From: JANQOH01 sp965243325
GTDB taxonomy: Bacteria > Pseudomonadota > Alphaproteobacteria > UBA7887
Length of the DNA: 64,000 bases
Direction of reading: 5' to 3'
NCBI GenBank assembly: GCA_965243325.1
Contig: CBDEUQ010000003.1
Span: forward strand, 1,178,001-1,242,000
A program made the position numbers and the translations under genes. Below are positions 37,667-46,809 of the stretch, one piece after another (position 1 is the first letter of the stretch; the number at the start of each line of letters is the position of its first letter). The notes below the pieces were generated by a model. It saw only the letters and a program-made list of their open reading frames with translations. It was not told the origin of the DNA and searched no databases.

Positions 37667-38370
37667 GGGGCGGCTCCTTCGTTTCGATTGCCGGGCGGCG
37701 GCGCGGCCCCGGCCATTCCCGCGGGACATGCCGGCGAAGACGCGCCGGGTCGGCGATCCGCGCCTTCCCGCCGCTGACGGCCATCGCCCGTCTCCGTCCG
37801 GCCGGGAATGGCGTCCGGCAGGATTGCGCGAGGGTTACATTGCGGTGAGCCGCCCTGCAAGAAATCGCTCACCCCGCCCGGCTCGACGCCCGTCAAGGAG
37901 CGCCGGCACCGATTTCGCCGCCATGCCGGCCGGAAGCACGGAGGGCCGCAAGCAGCATGGGCGTCCGACCTCGTCCGGTTCCTCGCGAAGCTTCCGCCCG
38001 AAATTCTGGTTCCGGCAGGTTGCGGTGGGTTCGGCGCTTTGCCATGGGCGTCGATCCTTCGGATGCCGGGCGCATCAGTCAAATCATTTCAATCCACCTG
38101 TCCAACCCCAGGGGCCCACTGCAGTAGCGGGTCAATCTTCCACGCCAACCAACAGCACAGCAGACGGATACGGCCACATTGCATAATTTCACCGCCGGCG
38201 AAGACCGATGACCGTAAATTCGACGCCAACGCCAAACTGATCTTTATCTCGCGCCGTGATCGGGACTGCTCGGAGCGTCGGACGGTCGGATCAAGGTCAC
38301 TTTAGTCGAACGGCCAGAGGGTGAGCGTGTTGGGGTGGATCGACGTTGACGCACGGTGCCCGACTGTGTG
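37667..38370. other. Non-coding stretch with an IS3-type end
   Basis: About 700 bases upstream of the aminotransferase. It is first GC-rich and from about 38.1 kb AT-richer. Holds the inverted-repeat end at 38099-38123 and, at 38129-38144, the inverted 16-bp core of the 79-bp repeat. No gene seen; the aminotransferase promoter presumably lies near 37.7-37.8 kb. Confidence 0.5.
38099..38123 (+). repeat. IS3-type terminal repeat, solitary
   Basis: A 25-bp sequence TGTCC-AA-CCCCAGGGGCCCACT-G-CA. It equals the reverse complement of 40593-40617 except for three positions; 15 bases in a row are identical. No transposase remains beside it. It faces its partner across the AT-rich membrane-protein segment. 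Confidence 0.65.
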
Positions 38371-39687
38371 CTATTCACCGACAGGGCTTTCTGTTTTCCC
38401 ATTTTTCTTTCTTCGGCGACGTCTCGTCCACGGATTTGCATTGCGAACCGCATTACGTGCTGTCCTCGCTGGCTCAGCCTTCGGCATTTTTCCATACTTT
38501 ACGTCCGGCAGAAATGCTGTCTGAAGCGATTTAATTTTCGATGCGCTGAGATCTGATAGAATAATAGAATCGGCTTGAGCCCTATAGTGAGCGGCTACTT
38601 GCGTGTTATAGCGATATAAATTCAACAATACTTGCACCAAATATACCGCGATGAGAGCTACACCTAGTCGTGTCACCACTGCAGCAGCTATCAATCTAGG
38701 ATCGACCAAAAATTCCAATCCGCCCGCACCACCTGCGGACCCAAGAGTTACGATAGCCTCGTGTACTCGCTCTCTTGCCGCAAGTATCTTATCTTCTAAC
38801 CTGTCGAGTCGATCATTCTCCTTTGCCAAAGAAGCGAGCTCTCGTTCCCTAGTATCGTTGTAAAGTTGCCTGGCCGAAGGTTGGACCTCCGGCGACAGTA
38901 GCATGTCGGATTGCTGTTCGTCTTCCAATTTTTCCAAATTGCGGTTTATTTCCCAAATGCGATCGTGAGCCACATCCCGCTCTGATTCCATTTTGGCGAT
39001 TGGATCTGCTTGGACAGCCCCGAGGGCCAATATTTTTTCGGCGAATACAACAAATAATGCAGCAGACAGTAATACAAGAATGATAATGAGTAAAATTCGC
39101 CTTGCCCGATTCAAGAAATCGGCAGCCCTGCTGTGGAGGTCCGTTACTACCGCCGCCTTCTTTTCCGACAGGTTGGACCACGCTAGAAACTCCTTATCGC
39201 TAAAGTCGTAAATTGACAATCGTGGATCCGATAACTTTTGAGCATCTATGGTCGAGGTGGTTGGTAGTGCTAGGCGCTGAGACAAAATCGCGAGAAAGAT
39301 CATTGCCGGAAGAAACAAGAGAGCTAATATGAAGTTGATGTTTGAATTTAAACTTCGCACCTCAGACACAAGATATGCAGAACCAAGTCCAATCGAATAA
39401 ATTAGCGTCAGCGAGACCAGAACTCGAACGCGTTGGTCAAATTTCGGCAGCATCCAATAAACGATTTTGCGGGCCAGAACAACGATGAATAAAACGATAA
39501 AAGTAAATTGGGCAAGGTCCATCAAATAATCAAATTGGAAGGGTCGCCCTGGAGCAAGGTCGGCGATGTTGAAAGCAATAAAGGAGTAGATGTACAGAAA
39601 GATGAATCCGGAAAGAATCCAAGTTACCACTCCGAGCGCACTTGTCTCTTGAGTATAATCGTCTTGATCCAGGTTTGGATTGGTCAT
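38371..39687 (-). CDS. Hypothetical polytopic membrane protein with coiled coil
   Basis: A 438-residue protein I do not recognise. Predicted membrane helices are at about 19-42, 56-76, 88-108, 117-137, 196-217 and 332-356. Between the fifth and sixth is a long charged coiled coil (about 232-312, rich in E, R, L, D). The C-terminal tail is very basic (WTRRRRRKKNG). The coding sequence is strongly AT-rich and uses codons rare elsewhere in the window, a sign of recent transfer. The ATG has GAGGAG 6 bases upstream. It is bracketed by IS3-type ends. Membrane plus coiled-coil layouts occur in phage-defence effectors and in mechanosensing or envelope proteins; nothing here decides between them. Confidence 0.7.
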   Translation of the reverse strand: MTNPNLDQDDYTQETSALGVVTWILSGFIFLYIYSFIAFNIADLAPGRPFQFDYLMDLAQFTFIVLFIVVLARKIVYWMLPKFDQRVRVLVSLTLIYSIGLGSAYLVSEVRSLNSNINFILALLFLPAMIFLAILSQRLALPTTSTIDAQKLSDPRLSIYDFSDKEFLAWSNLSEKKAAVVTDLHSRAADFLNRARRILLIIILVLLSAALFVVFAEKILALGAVQADPIAKMESERDVAHDRIWEINRNLEKLEDEQQSDMLLSPEVQPSARQLYNDTRERELASLAKENDRLDRLEDKILAARERVHEAIVTLGSAGGAGGLEFLVDPRLIAAAVVTRLGVALIAVYLVQVLLNLYRYNTQVAAHYRAQADSIILSDLSASKIKSLQTAFLPDVKYGKMPKAEPARTARNAVRNANPWTRRRRRKKNGKTESPVGE

Positions 39688-39738
39688 GATCTCCTCGAAG
39701 ATGGGCTGAGGGGACGACGGAGAAGCGACAAGGGGCGA

Positions 39739-40590
39739 TCAACCCGGTGCCGATGCATCGTAAGGAATTTCATCGTCGAGGTCGACTTCAGCGTCCGAGA
39801 GCCGGCCGGCACATTTGAGGTGGTGCTCGGCCGCTGCCTTTCGGAGTTGGACGAAGGCGGCCTGCCGACGGGAGACGGCGGCGGCATTGCCGAGAAGCTC
39901 CTGCTGCCGTTCGCGCGTCGCACCGGCCGAAGACGCTGCGAGGTTATCGTTTTCGTCGCGGATCGCTCGATGCTGTTCCCGGAAACGCCTGACTTGGGTT
40001 TCGAAGCCTTCGACGAGCGGCGCCGGGAACTCGTCGAGGTGAACGGGCCCCGGGGCCGAGGCGCTGCACCATCGTTTCGAACATGCTTTCAACGGCCGGC
40101 AGGGCAGTCTGTGGGTTCCAAACGGGTCGAGGATCGGCCGCGGCGTTGGCTGACATGCGGTGCGACCTGCGTGTCCGGTTCGGTACCTACAACCCGATGG
40201 CCATGTTGGCGCCTAGCGCAGGCTGCGGGATCAGCTCGATTCTGACCATGGTCGCGGGCTCGGGGGATTGACCGCGCTCTTGCGCCGAGACCCAGAGATG
40301 TGGAGAACTGCAAATTGAGCGCCGGAATGGACTCGAGCGTCTCGGGGTGAGTCTCGATCCGAGCCTCGCGATCGAGTTGGGCGTCGATGTGAATGCCGAA
40401 GCGCGCCTTGTCGGTGAGTGTCTCCGCGGCCTGCGCCGTCAGCTCGTCCGCCCGAGCCCGCGACACGGTGTATTTCGGGTGGTTGGCGACGTCAATGCGC
40501 TACGCAAGGGCTTGCGCGAGAATGGGCCGGTGGGCGTCGATGTGGGCGCCCAGGTCAGCGTCGAGGCGCTCTACGCGGTTCCGGCGCGCC
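39739..40590 (-). pseudogene. Decayed gene, at least two frame breaks and a nonsense codon
   Basis: Several short minus-strand segments look like real protein but do not join. They are RNRVERLDADLGAHIDAHRP then a TAG, RIDVANHPKYTVSRARADEL continuing to PALNLQFST, in other frames MVRIELIPQPALGANMAIG and NPQTALPAVESMFETMVQRL, and finally VHLDEFPAPLVEGFETQVRR to the TGA at 39739. The RIELIPQ segment is reminiscent of the start of some HNH-nuclease-associated domains, and the last part is helical and charged. I cannot name the family. It lies between the membrane protein and the IS3 remnant. Confidence 0.4.
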
Positions 40591-40591
40591 G

Positions 40592-41240
40592 TGGAGTGGG
40601 CCCCTGGGGCCGGACAGCTTCATGCTGCGGCTTTGACCGGCCTGCGGGGCTGTTCCTCCTCAAAGCGGTTGGGGCTCGGGTATCCGAGAGCTGAGCGTAG
40701 GCGTCTCTCGTTGTAGCGGTCGATGAGGCGCGGCAGGTGCCCCACGACGTCATCGGCACTCTCGAAGGCCATGGGATATACGCCCTCGACCTTCAGCGTC
40801 TTCATGAAGCTTTCCATCATGGCGTTGTCGTAGGGGTTGCCGCGTCGTCCCATCAAGCCGATCAGGCCGTGTTCGCCGAGCAGGGCTGGCAGGCCTGGGC
40901 GACGTACTGCGAGCCCCTGTCCGAGTGGTGGACACCTCCCGGGCGGCGGATTGCGATTCGCGGTCGGCGCCGTGAGCGCTGCAAGGGTGAGACTGGCATC
41001 GATCCCTCTGCCAAGTGCGTAGCCCACGATGCGTCGCGCCCATGCATCCATGATCGCGGCCAAGTAGACGAAGCCGTTGGATTGCGGCCATTGGACGCAG
41101 GTCACATCAGCAAAACGGATCGCAGCCACCGCCGCGGGAGACACTCTGCCGCTGTCGACGATTTCGCCCAGCGCCTACTCCAGCCGAGTGAACTCGGTAC
41201 CTGTCAGGGAACGGCCAAGCGGCCACTCTCGGATCTCATC
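40592..41240 (-). mobile_element. IS3-family remnant
   Basis: A decayed IS3 element: one inverted-repeat end at 40593-40617, immediately followed by the transposase end. The other end could not be found before the DUF4167 gene. The start of orfB and all of orfA are missing or unrecognisable. Confidence 0.7.
40620..41144 (-). pseudogene. IS3-family transposase (orfB), degraded
   Basis: The rve-type integrase core is visible: SNGFVYLAAIMDAWARRIVG with the first Asp, and the C-terminal GRRGNPYDNAMMESFMKTLK with the catalytic Glu, then RYNERRLRSALGYPSPNRFE. The middle block with the second Asp (HHSDRGSQYVAQA) occurs in another frame within 40862-41047, so two frameshifts flank it. The protein is therefore dead. 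The N-terminal half of orfB is absent. Confidence 0.8.
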
Positions 41241-41343
41241 GACCCACCGGCAAGGGCTCCAGCCATCCGGCACCGGCCCTCGGCCCTTCCTCAGGCGCCG
41301 GGGCTTCGCCGAACGACAATCGATCGACATGCGACACGTTGCA

Positions 41344-41360
41344 GCCCCGGCCACCGGGGC
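41344..41360. terminator. Small hairpin after DUF4167 gene
   Basis: A 7-bp stem GCCCCGG/CCGGGGC with a 3-base loop, 14 bases past the DUF4167 stop on the minus strand. No T-run; weak candidate for the new end of the prfA-prmC-DUF4167 transcript. Confidence 0.3.
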
Positions 41361-41373
41361 CGGGGCGGGCCGC

Positions 41374-41913
41374 TCAGGCGCCGGTCGGTTCGACGGGGCC
41401 CGGGCTGCCGGCCTCGTTCACGGCGGGCTGCGGCGCGTCGGGCGCCGGTGCCGCCGCTGTCGGTGCGGCTGCCGCCGGCGCCCCTGCCGCCGGTGCCCCC
41501 GCCGTCGGTGCCCCCGCCGTCGGTGCCGCCGCCGCTGCCGGCGCGCGCTGCCGGTTGCGCCGCGGCCGGCGGTCGCCCTCCTCGCCGTTGCGGTGCGGGT
41601 GCGGCCGCTCCGCCGCATCGCGCGCCGGCCGGTGGCCGCCGTTGGCCTCGGCCTGCGCCGCCTGGGCGGCGAGCTGCGCGTTGATGATCCGCTGATAGTG
41701 CTCGGCGTGCTGCAGATAGTTCTCCGCCGCGACGCGGTCCCCCGACGCCAGGGCGTCGCGCGAGAGCGCCTGATAGCGCTCGTGGACCTGGGTGGCACTG
41801 CCCTTCACCTTGACGTCGGGGCCGTTGCTCTCGAAGTTCGAAGACAGTCCGTGCCGGTGGCGGTTGCCCGGCCTGCCGCCGCGATAACGTTTCGGATTCG
41901 AAGATGGTTTCAT
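41374..41913 (-). CDS. DUF4167 domain protein
   Basis: A 179-residue alphaproteobacterial protein. The N-terminal domain runs from a basic stretch (NPKRYRGGRPGNRHRHG) through FESNGPDVKVKGSATQVHER and YQALSRDALASGDRVAAENY to LQHAEHYQRIINAQ, the full DUF4167 signature. After it come an Arg-rich linker and a low-complexity tail of repeated Ala-Pro-Thr/Ala-Gly units (about 125-165), which is long. Function unknown; possible RNA or ribosome link from its basic regions and its constant place after prmC. In relatives clpB is the next gene downstream; here foreign DNA follows. Confidence 0.9.
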   Translation of the reverse strand: MKPSSNPKRYRGGRPGNRHRHGLSSNFESNGPDVKVKGSATQVHERYQALSRDALASGDRVAAENYLQHAEHYQRIINAQLAAQAAQAEANGGHRPARDAAERPHPHRNGEEGDRRPRRNRQRAPAAAAAPTAGAPTAGAPAAGAPAAAAPTAAAPAPDAPQPAVNEAGSPGPVEPTGA

Positions 41914-42116
41914 GAGATCCGGTTTTCGGGTCATTCGACTGAGTCGAGGGCGCCGCCGCCTGCCGTAACCCGGCGCGCAAGCGTCGCCGGCCCGTGGCGC
42001 AAATGCCGCCGGCGACATGCGCCGGGGTGGCCGGGCGCCCCCGGCGGACGGCAGACTAAAGCCCCGGCCCGAGATGTCCAGCCATTTTTCGGCGCGCGGG
42101 CGGGAGGGGGTGCCGG

Positions 42117-42977
42117 CTACGCGGTGCCGCGGCGCGCCGAGAGGCAGCGGATCGTACCCGTGAGGTCGGGGTGTGCGGCGAAGTCGCCAAGGCCCGCGGC
42201 GCGCATCAGCCGCGCCACCGCCGCGCGCTGCCCGGCGCCGATCTCGAACACCGCGGTGCCGCCGGCGCGGAGCGCTCGGGCGCCGCCGCCGAGGAGCGCG
42301 CGGTAGCACGCGAGGCCGTCGGCGCCGCCGTCGAGCGCGCACCTGGGCTCGTAGGCGATCTCGGGCGCGAGCCCGGCGACGGCGCCGCTCTCGACGTACG
42401 GCGGGTTGCACACCACGACGTCGAACGCGCCGCCGTCGGCGGCGCCGGCCCAGTCGGCGGCGACGAACGCGGCCCGGTGCGCGAGGCCGAGCGCGCGGGC
42501 GTTGGCGGCGGCGACCGCCAGCGCGTCGGCGCGCACGTCGACGCCGACGCCGAACGCGGAGCGCCATTCGGAGAGCAGCGCGAGCAGCAGGCAGCCGGAG
42601 CCGGTGCCGAGATCGAGCACGCGGCAGGGCGCCGCGCCGACGCGGGCCAGCGCCGCCGCGACCGCGGTCTCGCTCTCCGGCCGCGGCACGAGAGTGGCGC
42701 GGTCGACGGCGAAGTCGAGGCTCCAGAACTCGCGCGTGCCGGCGACGTAGGCCAGCGGCTCGCGCCGGCCGCGGCGATGCACCAGATGCGCGAAGCACGC
42801 GCGGTCGGCGGCCGCGAGCGCCGCGTCGGGGCGGGCGAGCTGGCGCGCCCGGTCGATCCCGGCGGCGCGGTCGAGGAGGACGCGGGCCGCGCGCCGGGGC
42901 GAGTCGACCCCGCGCGCGCCGAGGTGCGCCGCGGCCCAGGCGAGCGCCGCGGCGACGGTCGCCGGCGGCGCGCTCAC
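42117..42977 (-). CDS. prmC: Peptide chain release factor N5-glutamine methyltransferase
   Basis: A 286-residue PrmC that methylates the Gln of the GGQ motif of release factors. The SAM-binding loop is VLDLGTGSGCLLLALLSEW and the catalytic NPPY motif is VVCNPPYVES, with the release-factor-binding N-terminal helix domain (to about residue 85) ending in REPLAYVAGTREFWSL. The GTG start overlaps the prfA stop by 4 bases (GTGA), so the enzyme and its substrate are co-translated. Very Ala-rich, normal for this genome. Confidence 0.95.
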   Translation of the reverse strand: MSAPPATVAAALAWAAAHLGARGVDSPRRAARVLLDRAAGIDRARQLARPDAALAAADRACFAHLVHRRGRREPLAYVAGTREFWSLDFAVDRATLVPRPESETAVAAALARVGAAPCRVLDLGTGSGCLLLALLSEWRSAFGVGVDVRADALAVAAANARALGLAHRAAFVAADWAGAADGGAFDVVVCNPPYVESGAVAGLAPEIAYEPRCALDGGADGLACYRALLGGGARALRAGGTAVFEIGAGQRAAVARLMRAAGLGDFAAHPDLTGTIRCLSARRGTA

Positions 42978-44047
42978 GCGAGCTCGGCGAGCTGCGCCGC
43001 CTGCGATTCGGCCAGCAGCGCGTCGACGAAATCGTCGAGCGCCGCGCCGTCCATCATCGCCGCCATGTCGAACAGGCTCTTGCCGACGCGGTGGTCGGTG
43101 ATGCGGCCCTGCGGGAAGTTGTAGGTGCGGATGCGCTCCGAACGGTCGCCGCTGCCCACCTGCGCCCGGCGGTCGGCGGCGCGCGCCGCCTCGCGCTCGG
43201 CGCGCTCGCGCTCGTACAGCCGCGCCCGCATGATGCGCATCGCCTTGGCGCGGTTCTTGTGCTGCGACTTCTCGTCCTGCTGCGACACCACGATCCCGGT
43301 CGGCAGATGGGTGACGCGCACGGCGCTGTCGGTGGTGTTGACCGACTGGCCGCCGGGGCCGCTGGCGCGGAACACGTCGATGCGCAGGTCCTTGTCGTCG
43401 ATCTTCACGTCGACCTCGCCCGCTTCCGGCAGCACGGCGACGGTCGCCGCCGAGGTGTGGATGCGGCCCGAGGATTCGGTCTTCGGCACGCGCTGCACGC
43501 GGTGCACCCCCGATTCGTACTTCAGCCGCGCGAACACGCCGGCGCCCTTGATCGCCGCGCTCGCTTCCTTGACGCCGCCGATGCCGGTTTCCGAAAGCCC
43601 CAGCACCTCGAAGCGCCAGCCGCGGCGTTCGGCGTAGCGCTGGTACATGCGGTGGAGGTCGGCGGCGAACAGCGCCGCCTCTTCGCCGCCCGTGCCGGCG
43701 CGGATCTCGAGGATCGCGTCGCGGTCGTCGGCCTCGTCGCGCGGCAGCAGCGCGAGGCGCAGCGCGCGGTCGATCTCCGGCGCGCGGGCGCGGCAGTCGG
43801 CGAGCTCGCTCTCGGCGAGGCCGCGCATCTCGCCGTCGGTCTCCGGGTCGGCGAGCAGCTCCTCGAGACCGGCGACCTCGTCGCGCAGCCGCCGGCGTTC
43901 GGCGATCTGCGCCACCACGGGGCCGAGCCGGGCGTACTCGCGCGCCAGCGCCGCCCGCTCCTCGTTCGCGACGCCGCCGCCGCCGAGGCGATCGGCGAGC
44001 TCCGCCTCGCGGGCGACGATCCGCTCGAGCTTGCGGTCGAAATCCAC
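42974..44047 (-). CDS. prfA: Peptide chain release factor 1
   Basis: A 357-residue class I release factor that reads UAA and UAG. The GGQ motif is in FRASGPGGQSVNTTDSAVRV, and the codon-recognition region is around VQRVPKTESSGRIHTSAATV. The GTG start at 44047 lies 6 bp after the ispG stop and gives the usual N-terminus. The gene is followed by its own methyltransferase, the standard pairing. Confidence 0.97.
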   Translation of the reverse strand: MDFDRKLERIVAREAELADRLGGGGVANEERAALAREYARLGPVVAQIAERRRLRDEVAGLEELLADPETDGEMRGLAESELADCRARAPEIDRALRLALLPRDEADDRDAILEIRAGTGGEEAALFAADLHRMYQRYAERRGWRFEVLGLSETGIGGVKEASAAIKGAGVFARLKYESGVHRVQRVPKTESSGRIHTSAATVAVLPEAGEVDVKIDDKDLRIDVFRASGPGGQSVNTTDSAVRVTHLPTGIVVSQQDEKSQHKNRAKAMRIMRARLYERERAEREAARAADRRAQVGSGDRSERIRTYNFPQGRITDHRVGKSLFDMAAMMDGAALDDFVDALLAESQAAQLAELA

Positions 44048-44053
44048 GCCGTG

Positions 44054-45169
44054 TCAGGCCGACGCCGGCCCGTCCTCGCGCTCGATCTCCGCCGCCCTGT
44101 CCTCGACCAGCCGCACGATGCGGTCGATCAGGCCGGCGTCGCGGATGCGGTGATCGGCGACGCCGTTCAGATAGACCTGGTGCGTGCCGCGCCCGCCGCC
44201 CGCGAGTCCGATGTCGGCCGCACGCGCCTCGCCCGGTCCGTTGACGACGCAGCCGATGATCGACAGCGTCATCGGCGTGTCGATGTGGGAGAGACGCCGC
44301 TCGAGAGCGGCTACCGTTTCCACCACCGGGAACTGCTGGCGGGCGCACGAGGGGCAGGCGACGATGTCGACTCCGCGGCGGCGCAGGCGCAGCGCCTTGA
44401 GGATCTCGAACCCGGCCTTGACCTCCTCCACGGGGTCGGCCGACAGCGAGACGCGGATCGTGTCGCCGATTCCCAACCACAGGAGCGCGCCCAGGCCGAT
44501 CGCCGACTTGACGGTGCCGGCGAGCTTGCCGCCGGCCTCGGTGATGCCGATGTGAAGCGGGTAGTCGCACGCCTCGGCGAGGCCGCGGTAGGCGGCGACG
44601 GCGAGGAACACGTCCGACGCCTTGACGCTGATCTTGAACTCGCGGAAGTCGTTGTCCTCGAGAATCCGCGCGTGGGCGAGGGCGCTCTCCACGAGCGCCT
44701 CCGGGCACGGCTCGCCGTAGCGGTCGAGAAGCGCGCGCTCGAGCGACCCGGCGTTGACGCCGATGCGCATCGAGCAGCCGTGGTCCTTCGCCGCGCGGAC
44801 GACCTCGCGCACGCGAGACGCGGCGCCGATGTTGCCCGGGTTGATCCTGAGACAGGCGGCGCCCGCCTCTGCCGCCTCGATGGCCCGGCGGTAGTGAAAG
44901 TGGATGTCGGCGACGATGGGCACGCTCGATTCGCGGACCACGGCGGCGAGCGCGCGCGTCGAGTCCTCGTCGGGGCACGAGACGCGGACGATGTCGGCGC
45001 CCGCCGCCGCGAGCGCCCGCACCTGCGCCAGAGTCGCGCCGGCGTCCGCCGTCGGCGTGTTGGTCATCGACTGGACCGAGATCGGCGCGCCGCCGCCGAC
45101 GGCGACGGCGCCGACGCGGATGCGGCGCGCCTGCCGGCGCCCGATGCCGCGCCAGGCGCGGGCGCTCAC
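44054..45169 (-). CDS. ispG: 4-hydroxy-3-methylbut-2-enyl diphosphate synthase
   Basis: A 371-residue IspG (GcpE) of the MEP isoprenoid pathway, converting MEcPP to HMBPP with a [4Fe-4S] cluster. The TIM barrel begins VGAVAVGGGAPISVQSMTNT, and includes VADIHFHYRRA and CLRINPGNIG. The cluster ligands are CPSC in VACPSCARQQFP, the later Cys in IIGCVVNGPGEA, and the Glu of the same loop. The GTG start overlaps the stop of the upstream HTH/DUF4115 gene by 4 bases. In many Rhodospirillales hisS lies between ispG and prfA; here only 6 bp separate them. Confidence 0.96.
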   Translation of the reverse strand: MSARAWRGIGRRQARRIRVGAVAVGGGAPISVQSMTNTPTADAGATLAQVRALAAAGADIVRVSCPDEDSTRALAAVVRESSVPIVADIHFHYRRAIEAAEAGAACLRINPGNIGAASRVREVVRAAKDHGCSMRIGVNAGSLERALLDRYGEPCPEALVESALAHARILEDNDFREFKISVKASDVFLAVAAYRGLAEACDYPLHIGITEAGGKLAGTVKSAIGLGALLWLGIGDTIRVSLSADPVEEVKAGFEILKALRLRRRGVDIVACPSCARQQFPVVETVAALERRLSHIDTPMTLSIIGCVVNGPGEARAADIGLAGGGRGTHQVYLNGVADHRIRDAGLIDRIVRLVEDRAAEIEREDGPASA

Positions 45170-46422
45170 GGCGTGCCGCCCGTCAGCGCGTCCGCGTCGA
45201 GCGATATGTTCCGGCGCACCGCGCCTTCGGCGCCGAGCGGCGGCAGCAGCACGCCGTCGACCAAGATCTCCAGGCCGCCGGCGTTGCCGGTGGTCAGGAC
45301 GAACCCCGACCCGCCGGGCACCATGTACACGTCGCCCGGCTGCAGATTGCGGGTCAGCACCGTCTCGTTGTCCGGTCCCTGAACGCGCACCCAGGTTTCG
45401 CGCGCCGCCCGCAGTACGACCCGGCTCCCGCCAGTGCGCGGCGGCGCCGCCGCGACCGGCCCCGACGCCGCCGGGAGGCCGGAGAACACCGGCCACTGCA
45501 CCGTCGGCGGTTCCATCGGCGCGTCCGCCGGTCCGACCGCGGCGTCCGGTTCCGGCGCCGCCGGATCGCCAACGGGCGCCGCCGGCGGCGCGTTCGCCGG
45601 TCCGCCGGCCGGTGCCGGGGGCCGCAACACGACGCGGCCCTCGTCGCCGCCCGGGGCCGGAGGCAGCATCGTGACGCTGATCCCGCCGCCGCTTGCCGCC
45701 GGCGCGTCGTCCGCCGCCGGCGCCGCCCCGGCCGCCTCCGGTCCCGCCGCTGCCGCCTCGGGCTCCGCCGCCGCGACCCGCGGTTTCGCTCGCGCGATCT
45801 CCGCCGCCGGCTCGACCGCTTCCCGGCCCGCGGCGACGTCGCCGGGCGCCGGCTCGTCGGCCGCCCGTCCGGGCGCCGGCGGAGGCGAGGTCGGAACCGC
45901 GTCGTCGGCGGTGGCCGGCAGCGCGGCGTCGCCGAGCATGTGCTCCGGCACCTCGGCGACGATCTCGCGTGGCGCGTCGCCTCGATCCTGGAAATGGTAC
46001 CAGGACCCGAACGCCGCCGCGCCGAGCACGACCGCGGCGCCCAGGAGTCCCGCCGTCGGCCGCGACCGCGGCGCCGAAGCCTCGGGGAAGTTCAGGTCCG
46101 GGCTGTCCTCGCCGGGGGCCAGCTCCTCGCGGAACCGCTCCACGACCCAGTCGGAATCGAGATTGAGATAGTCGGCGTAGGTGCGGACGAACCCGAGCGC
46201 GTAGGCCTGCCCCGGAAGGTCGTCGAAGCGGCCTTCCTCGATCGCCTCCAGGTGCAGGCGGCGGATGCGCAGCGCCGCGGCGACCGCCCGCAACTCCTGT
46301 CCGGTTTCCCGGCGCGATTCGCGCAGGCTCGCACCGATGCCGACGTAATGTTCCCTTCCGCCCTCTCGGTAACGGGCCAGATCGACCGGCTCGGTCGGAT
46401 CGGAGGGTTCGAACTGTGCCAA
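45166..46422 (-). CDS. RodZ-like HTH protein with transmembrane helix and DUF4115 domain
   Basis: A 418-residue membrane protein. The cytoplasmic N-terminus has a HTH_25-type domain (GIGASLRESRRETGQELRAV and GRFDDLPGQAYALGFVRTYA), followed by a helix at about 130-150 (GLLGAAVVLGAAAFGSWY). A long Pro/Ala-rich linker (about 160-310) leads to a C-terminal DUF4115 beta domain (VVLRAARETWVRVQGPDNET to LLPPLGAEGAV). It resembles RodZ-type proteins of cell shape. No ATG fits the N-terminus; the TTG at 46422 (LAQFEPSDP) is the best start. It heads the ispG-prfA-prmC run, with a GTGA overlap into ispG. Confidence 0.82.
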   Translation of the reverse strand: MAQFEPSDPTEPVDLARYREGGREHYVGIGASLRESRRETGQELRAVAAALRIRRLHLEAIEEGRFDDLPGQAYALGFVRTYADYLNLDSDWVVERFREELAPGEDSPDLNFPEASAPRSRPTAGLLGAAVVLGAAAFGSWYHFQDRGDAPREIVAEVPEHMLGDAALPATADDAVPTSPPPAPGRAADEPAPGDVAAGREAVEPAAEIARAKPRVAAAEPEAAAAGPEAAGAAPAADDAPAASGGGISVTMLPPAPGGDEGRVVLRPPAPAGGPANAPPAAPVGDPAAPEPDAAVGPADAPMEPPTVQWPVFSGLPAASGPVAAAPPRTGGSRVVLRAARETWVRVQGPDNETVLTRNLQPGDVYMVPGGSGFVLTTGNAGGLEILVDGVLLPPLGAEGAVRRNISLDADALTGGTP

Positions 46423-46809
46423 TGGAACGTCCCTGACGCCTGTGGCCGAGCCTGCAGCATATAGAAATCCCCCGTCGACGTTAACAGTCCCCGGATCGCG
46501 ACCCGGTTCGGGCTTCCGGCACGGGAGACGCGAAGCCGCGCGACCGGCGCCGGTTGCCCGGGCGGGACGGACACCTCGCGCCGTTGGAACTGTGCTGTCC
46601 GAACTGGGCCGGCGGAAACCAGGCCCGCTCGCCGGATGCGCCGGGTTCCCGAACCGGGAGGATCCGGCGATCCTCGACACCGCCGCGCCAGCCGCCCGGG
46701 CCCGGCGCCCGCGGGGAGAAACGCGACCGCCCGGCGGACCGTTCTGGCTCCCGGCGCCCGGATGTCTGTAGGATGGCCGCCGGCGCGGCCCGACGCGGAG
46801 GCGACGATC
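46423..46809. other. Divergent intergenic region
   Basis: About 390 GC-rich bases between the minus-strand RodZ-like gene and the plus-strand small exported protein. It must hold both promoters. Open frames here are Arg/Pro-rich shadows. No repeat or hairpin of note. Confidence 0.5.

Noticed and set aside
42173..45382. Plus-strand open frame of 1069 codons opposite prmC-prfA-ispG
   Set aside because: Low-complexity Arg/Ala translation and no ribosome site; the minus-strand genes are certain.
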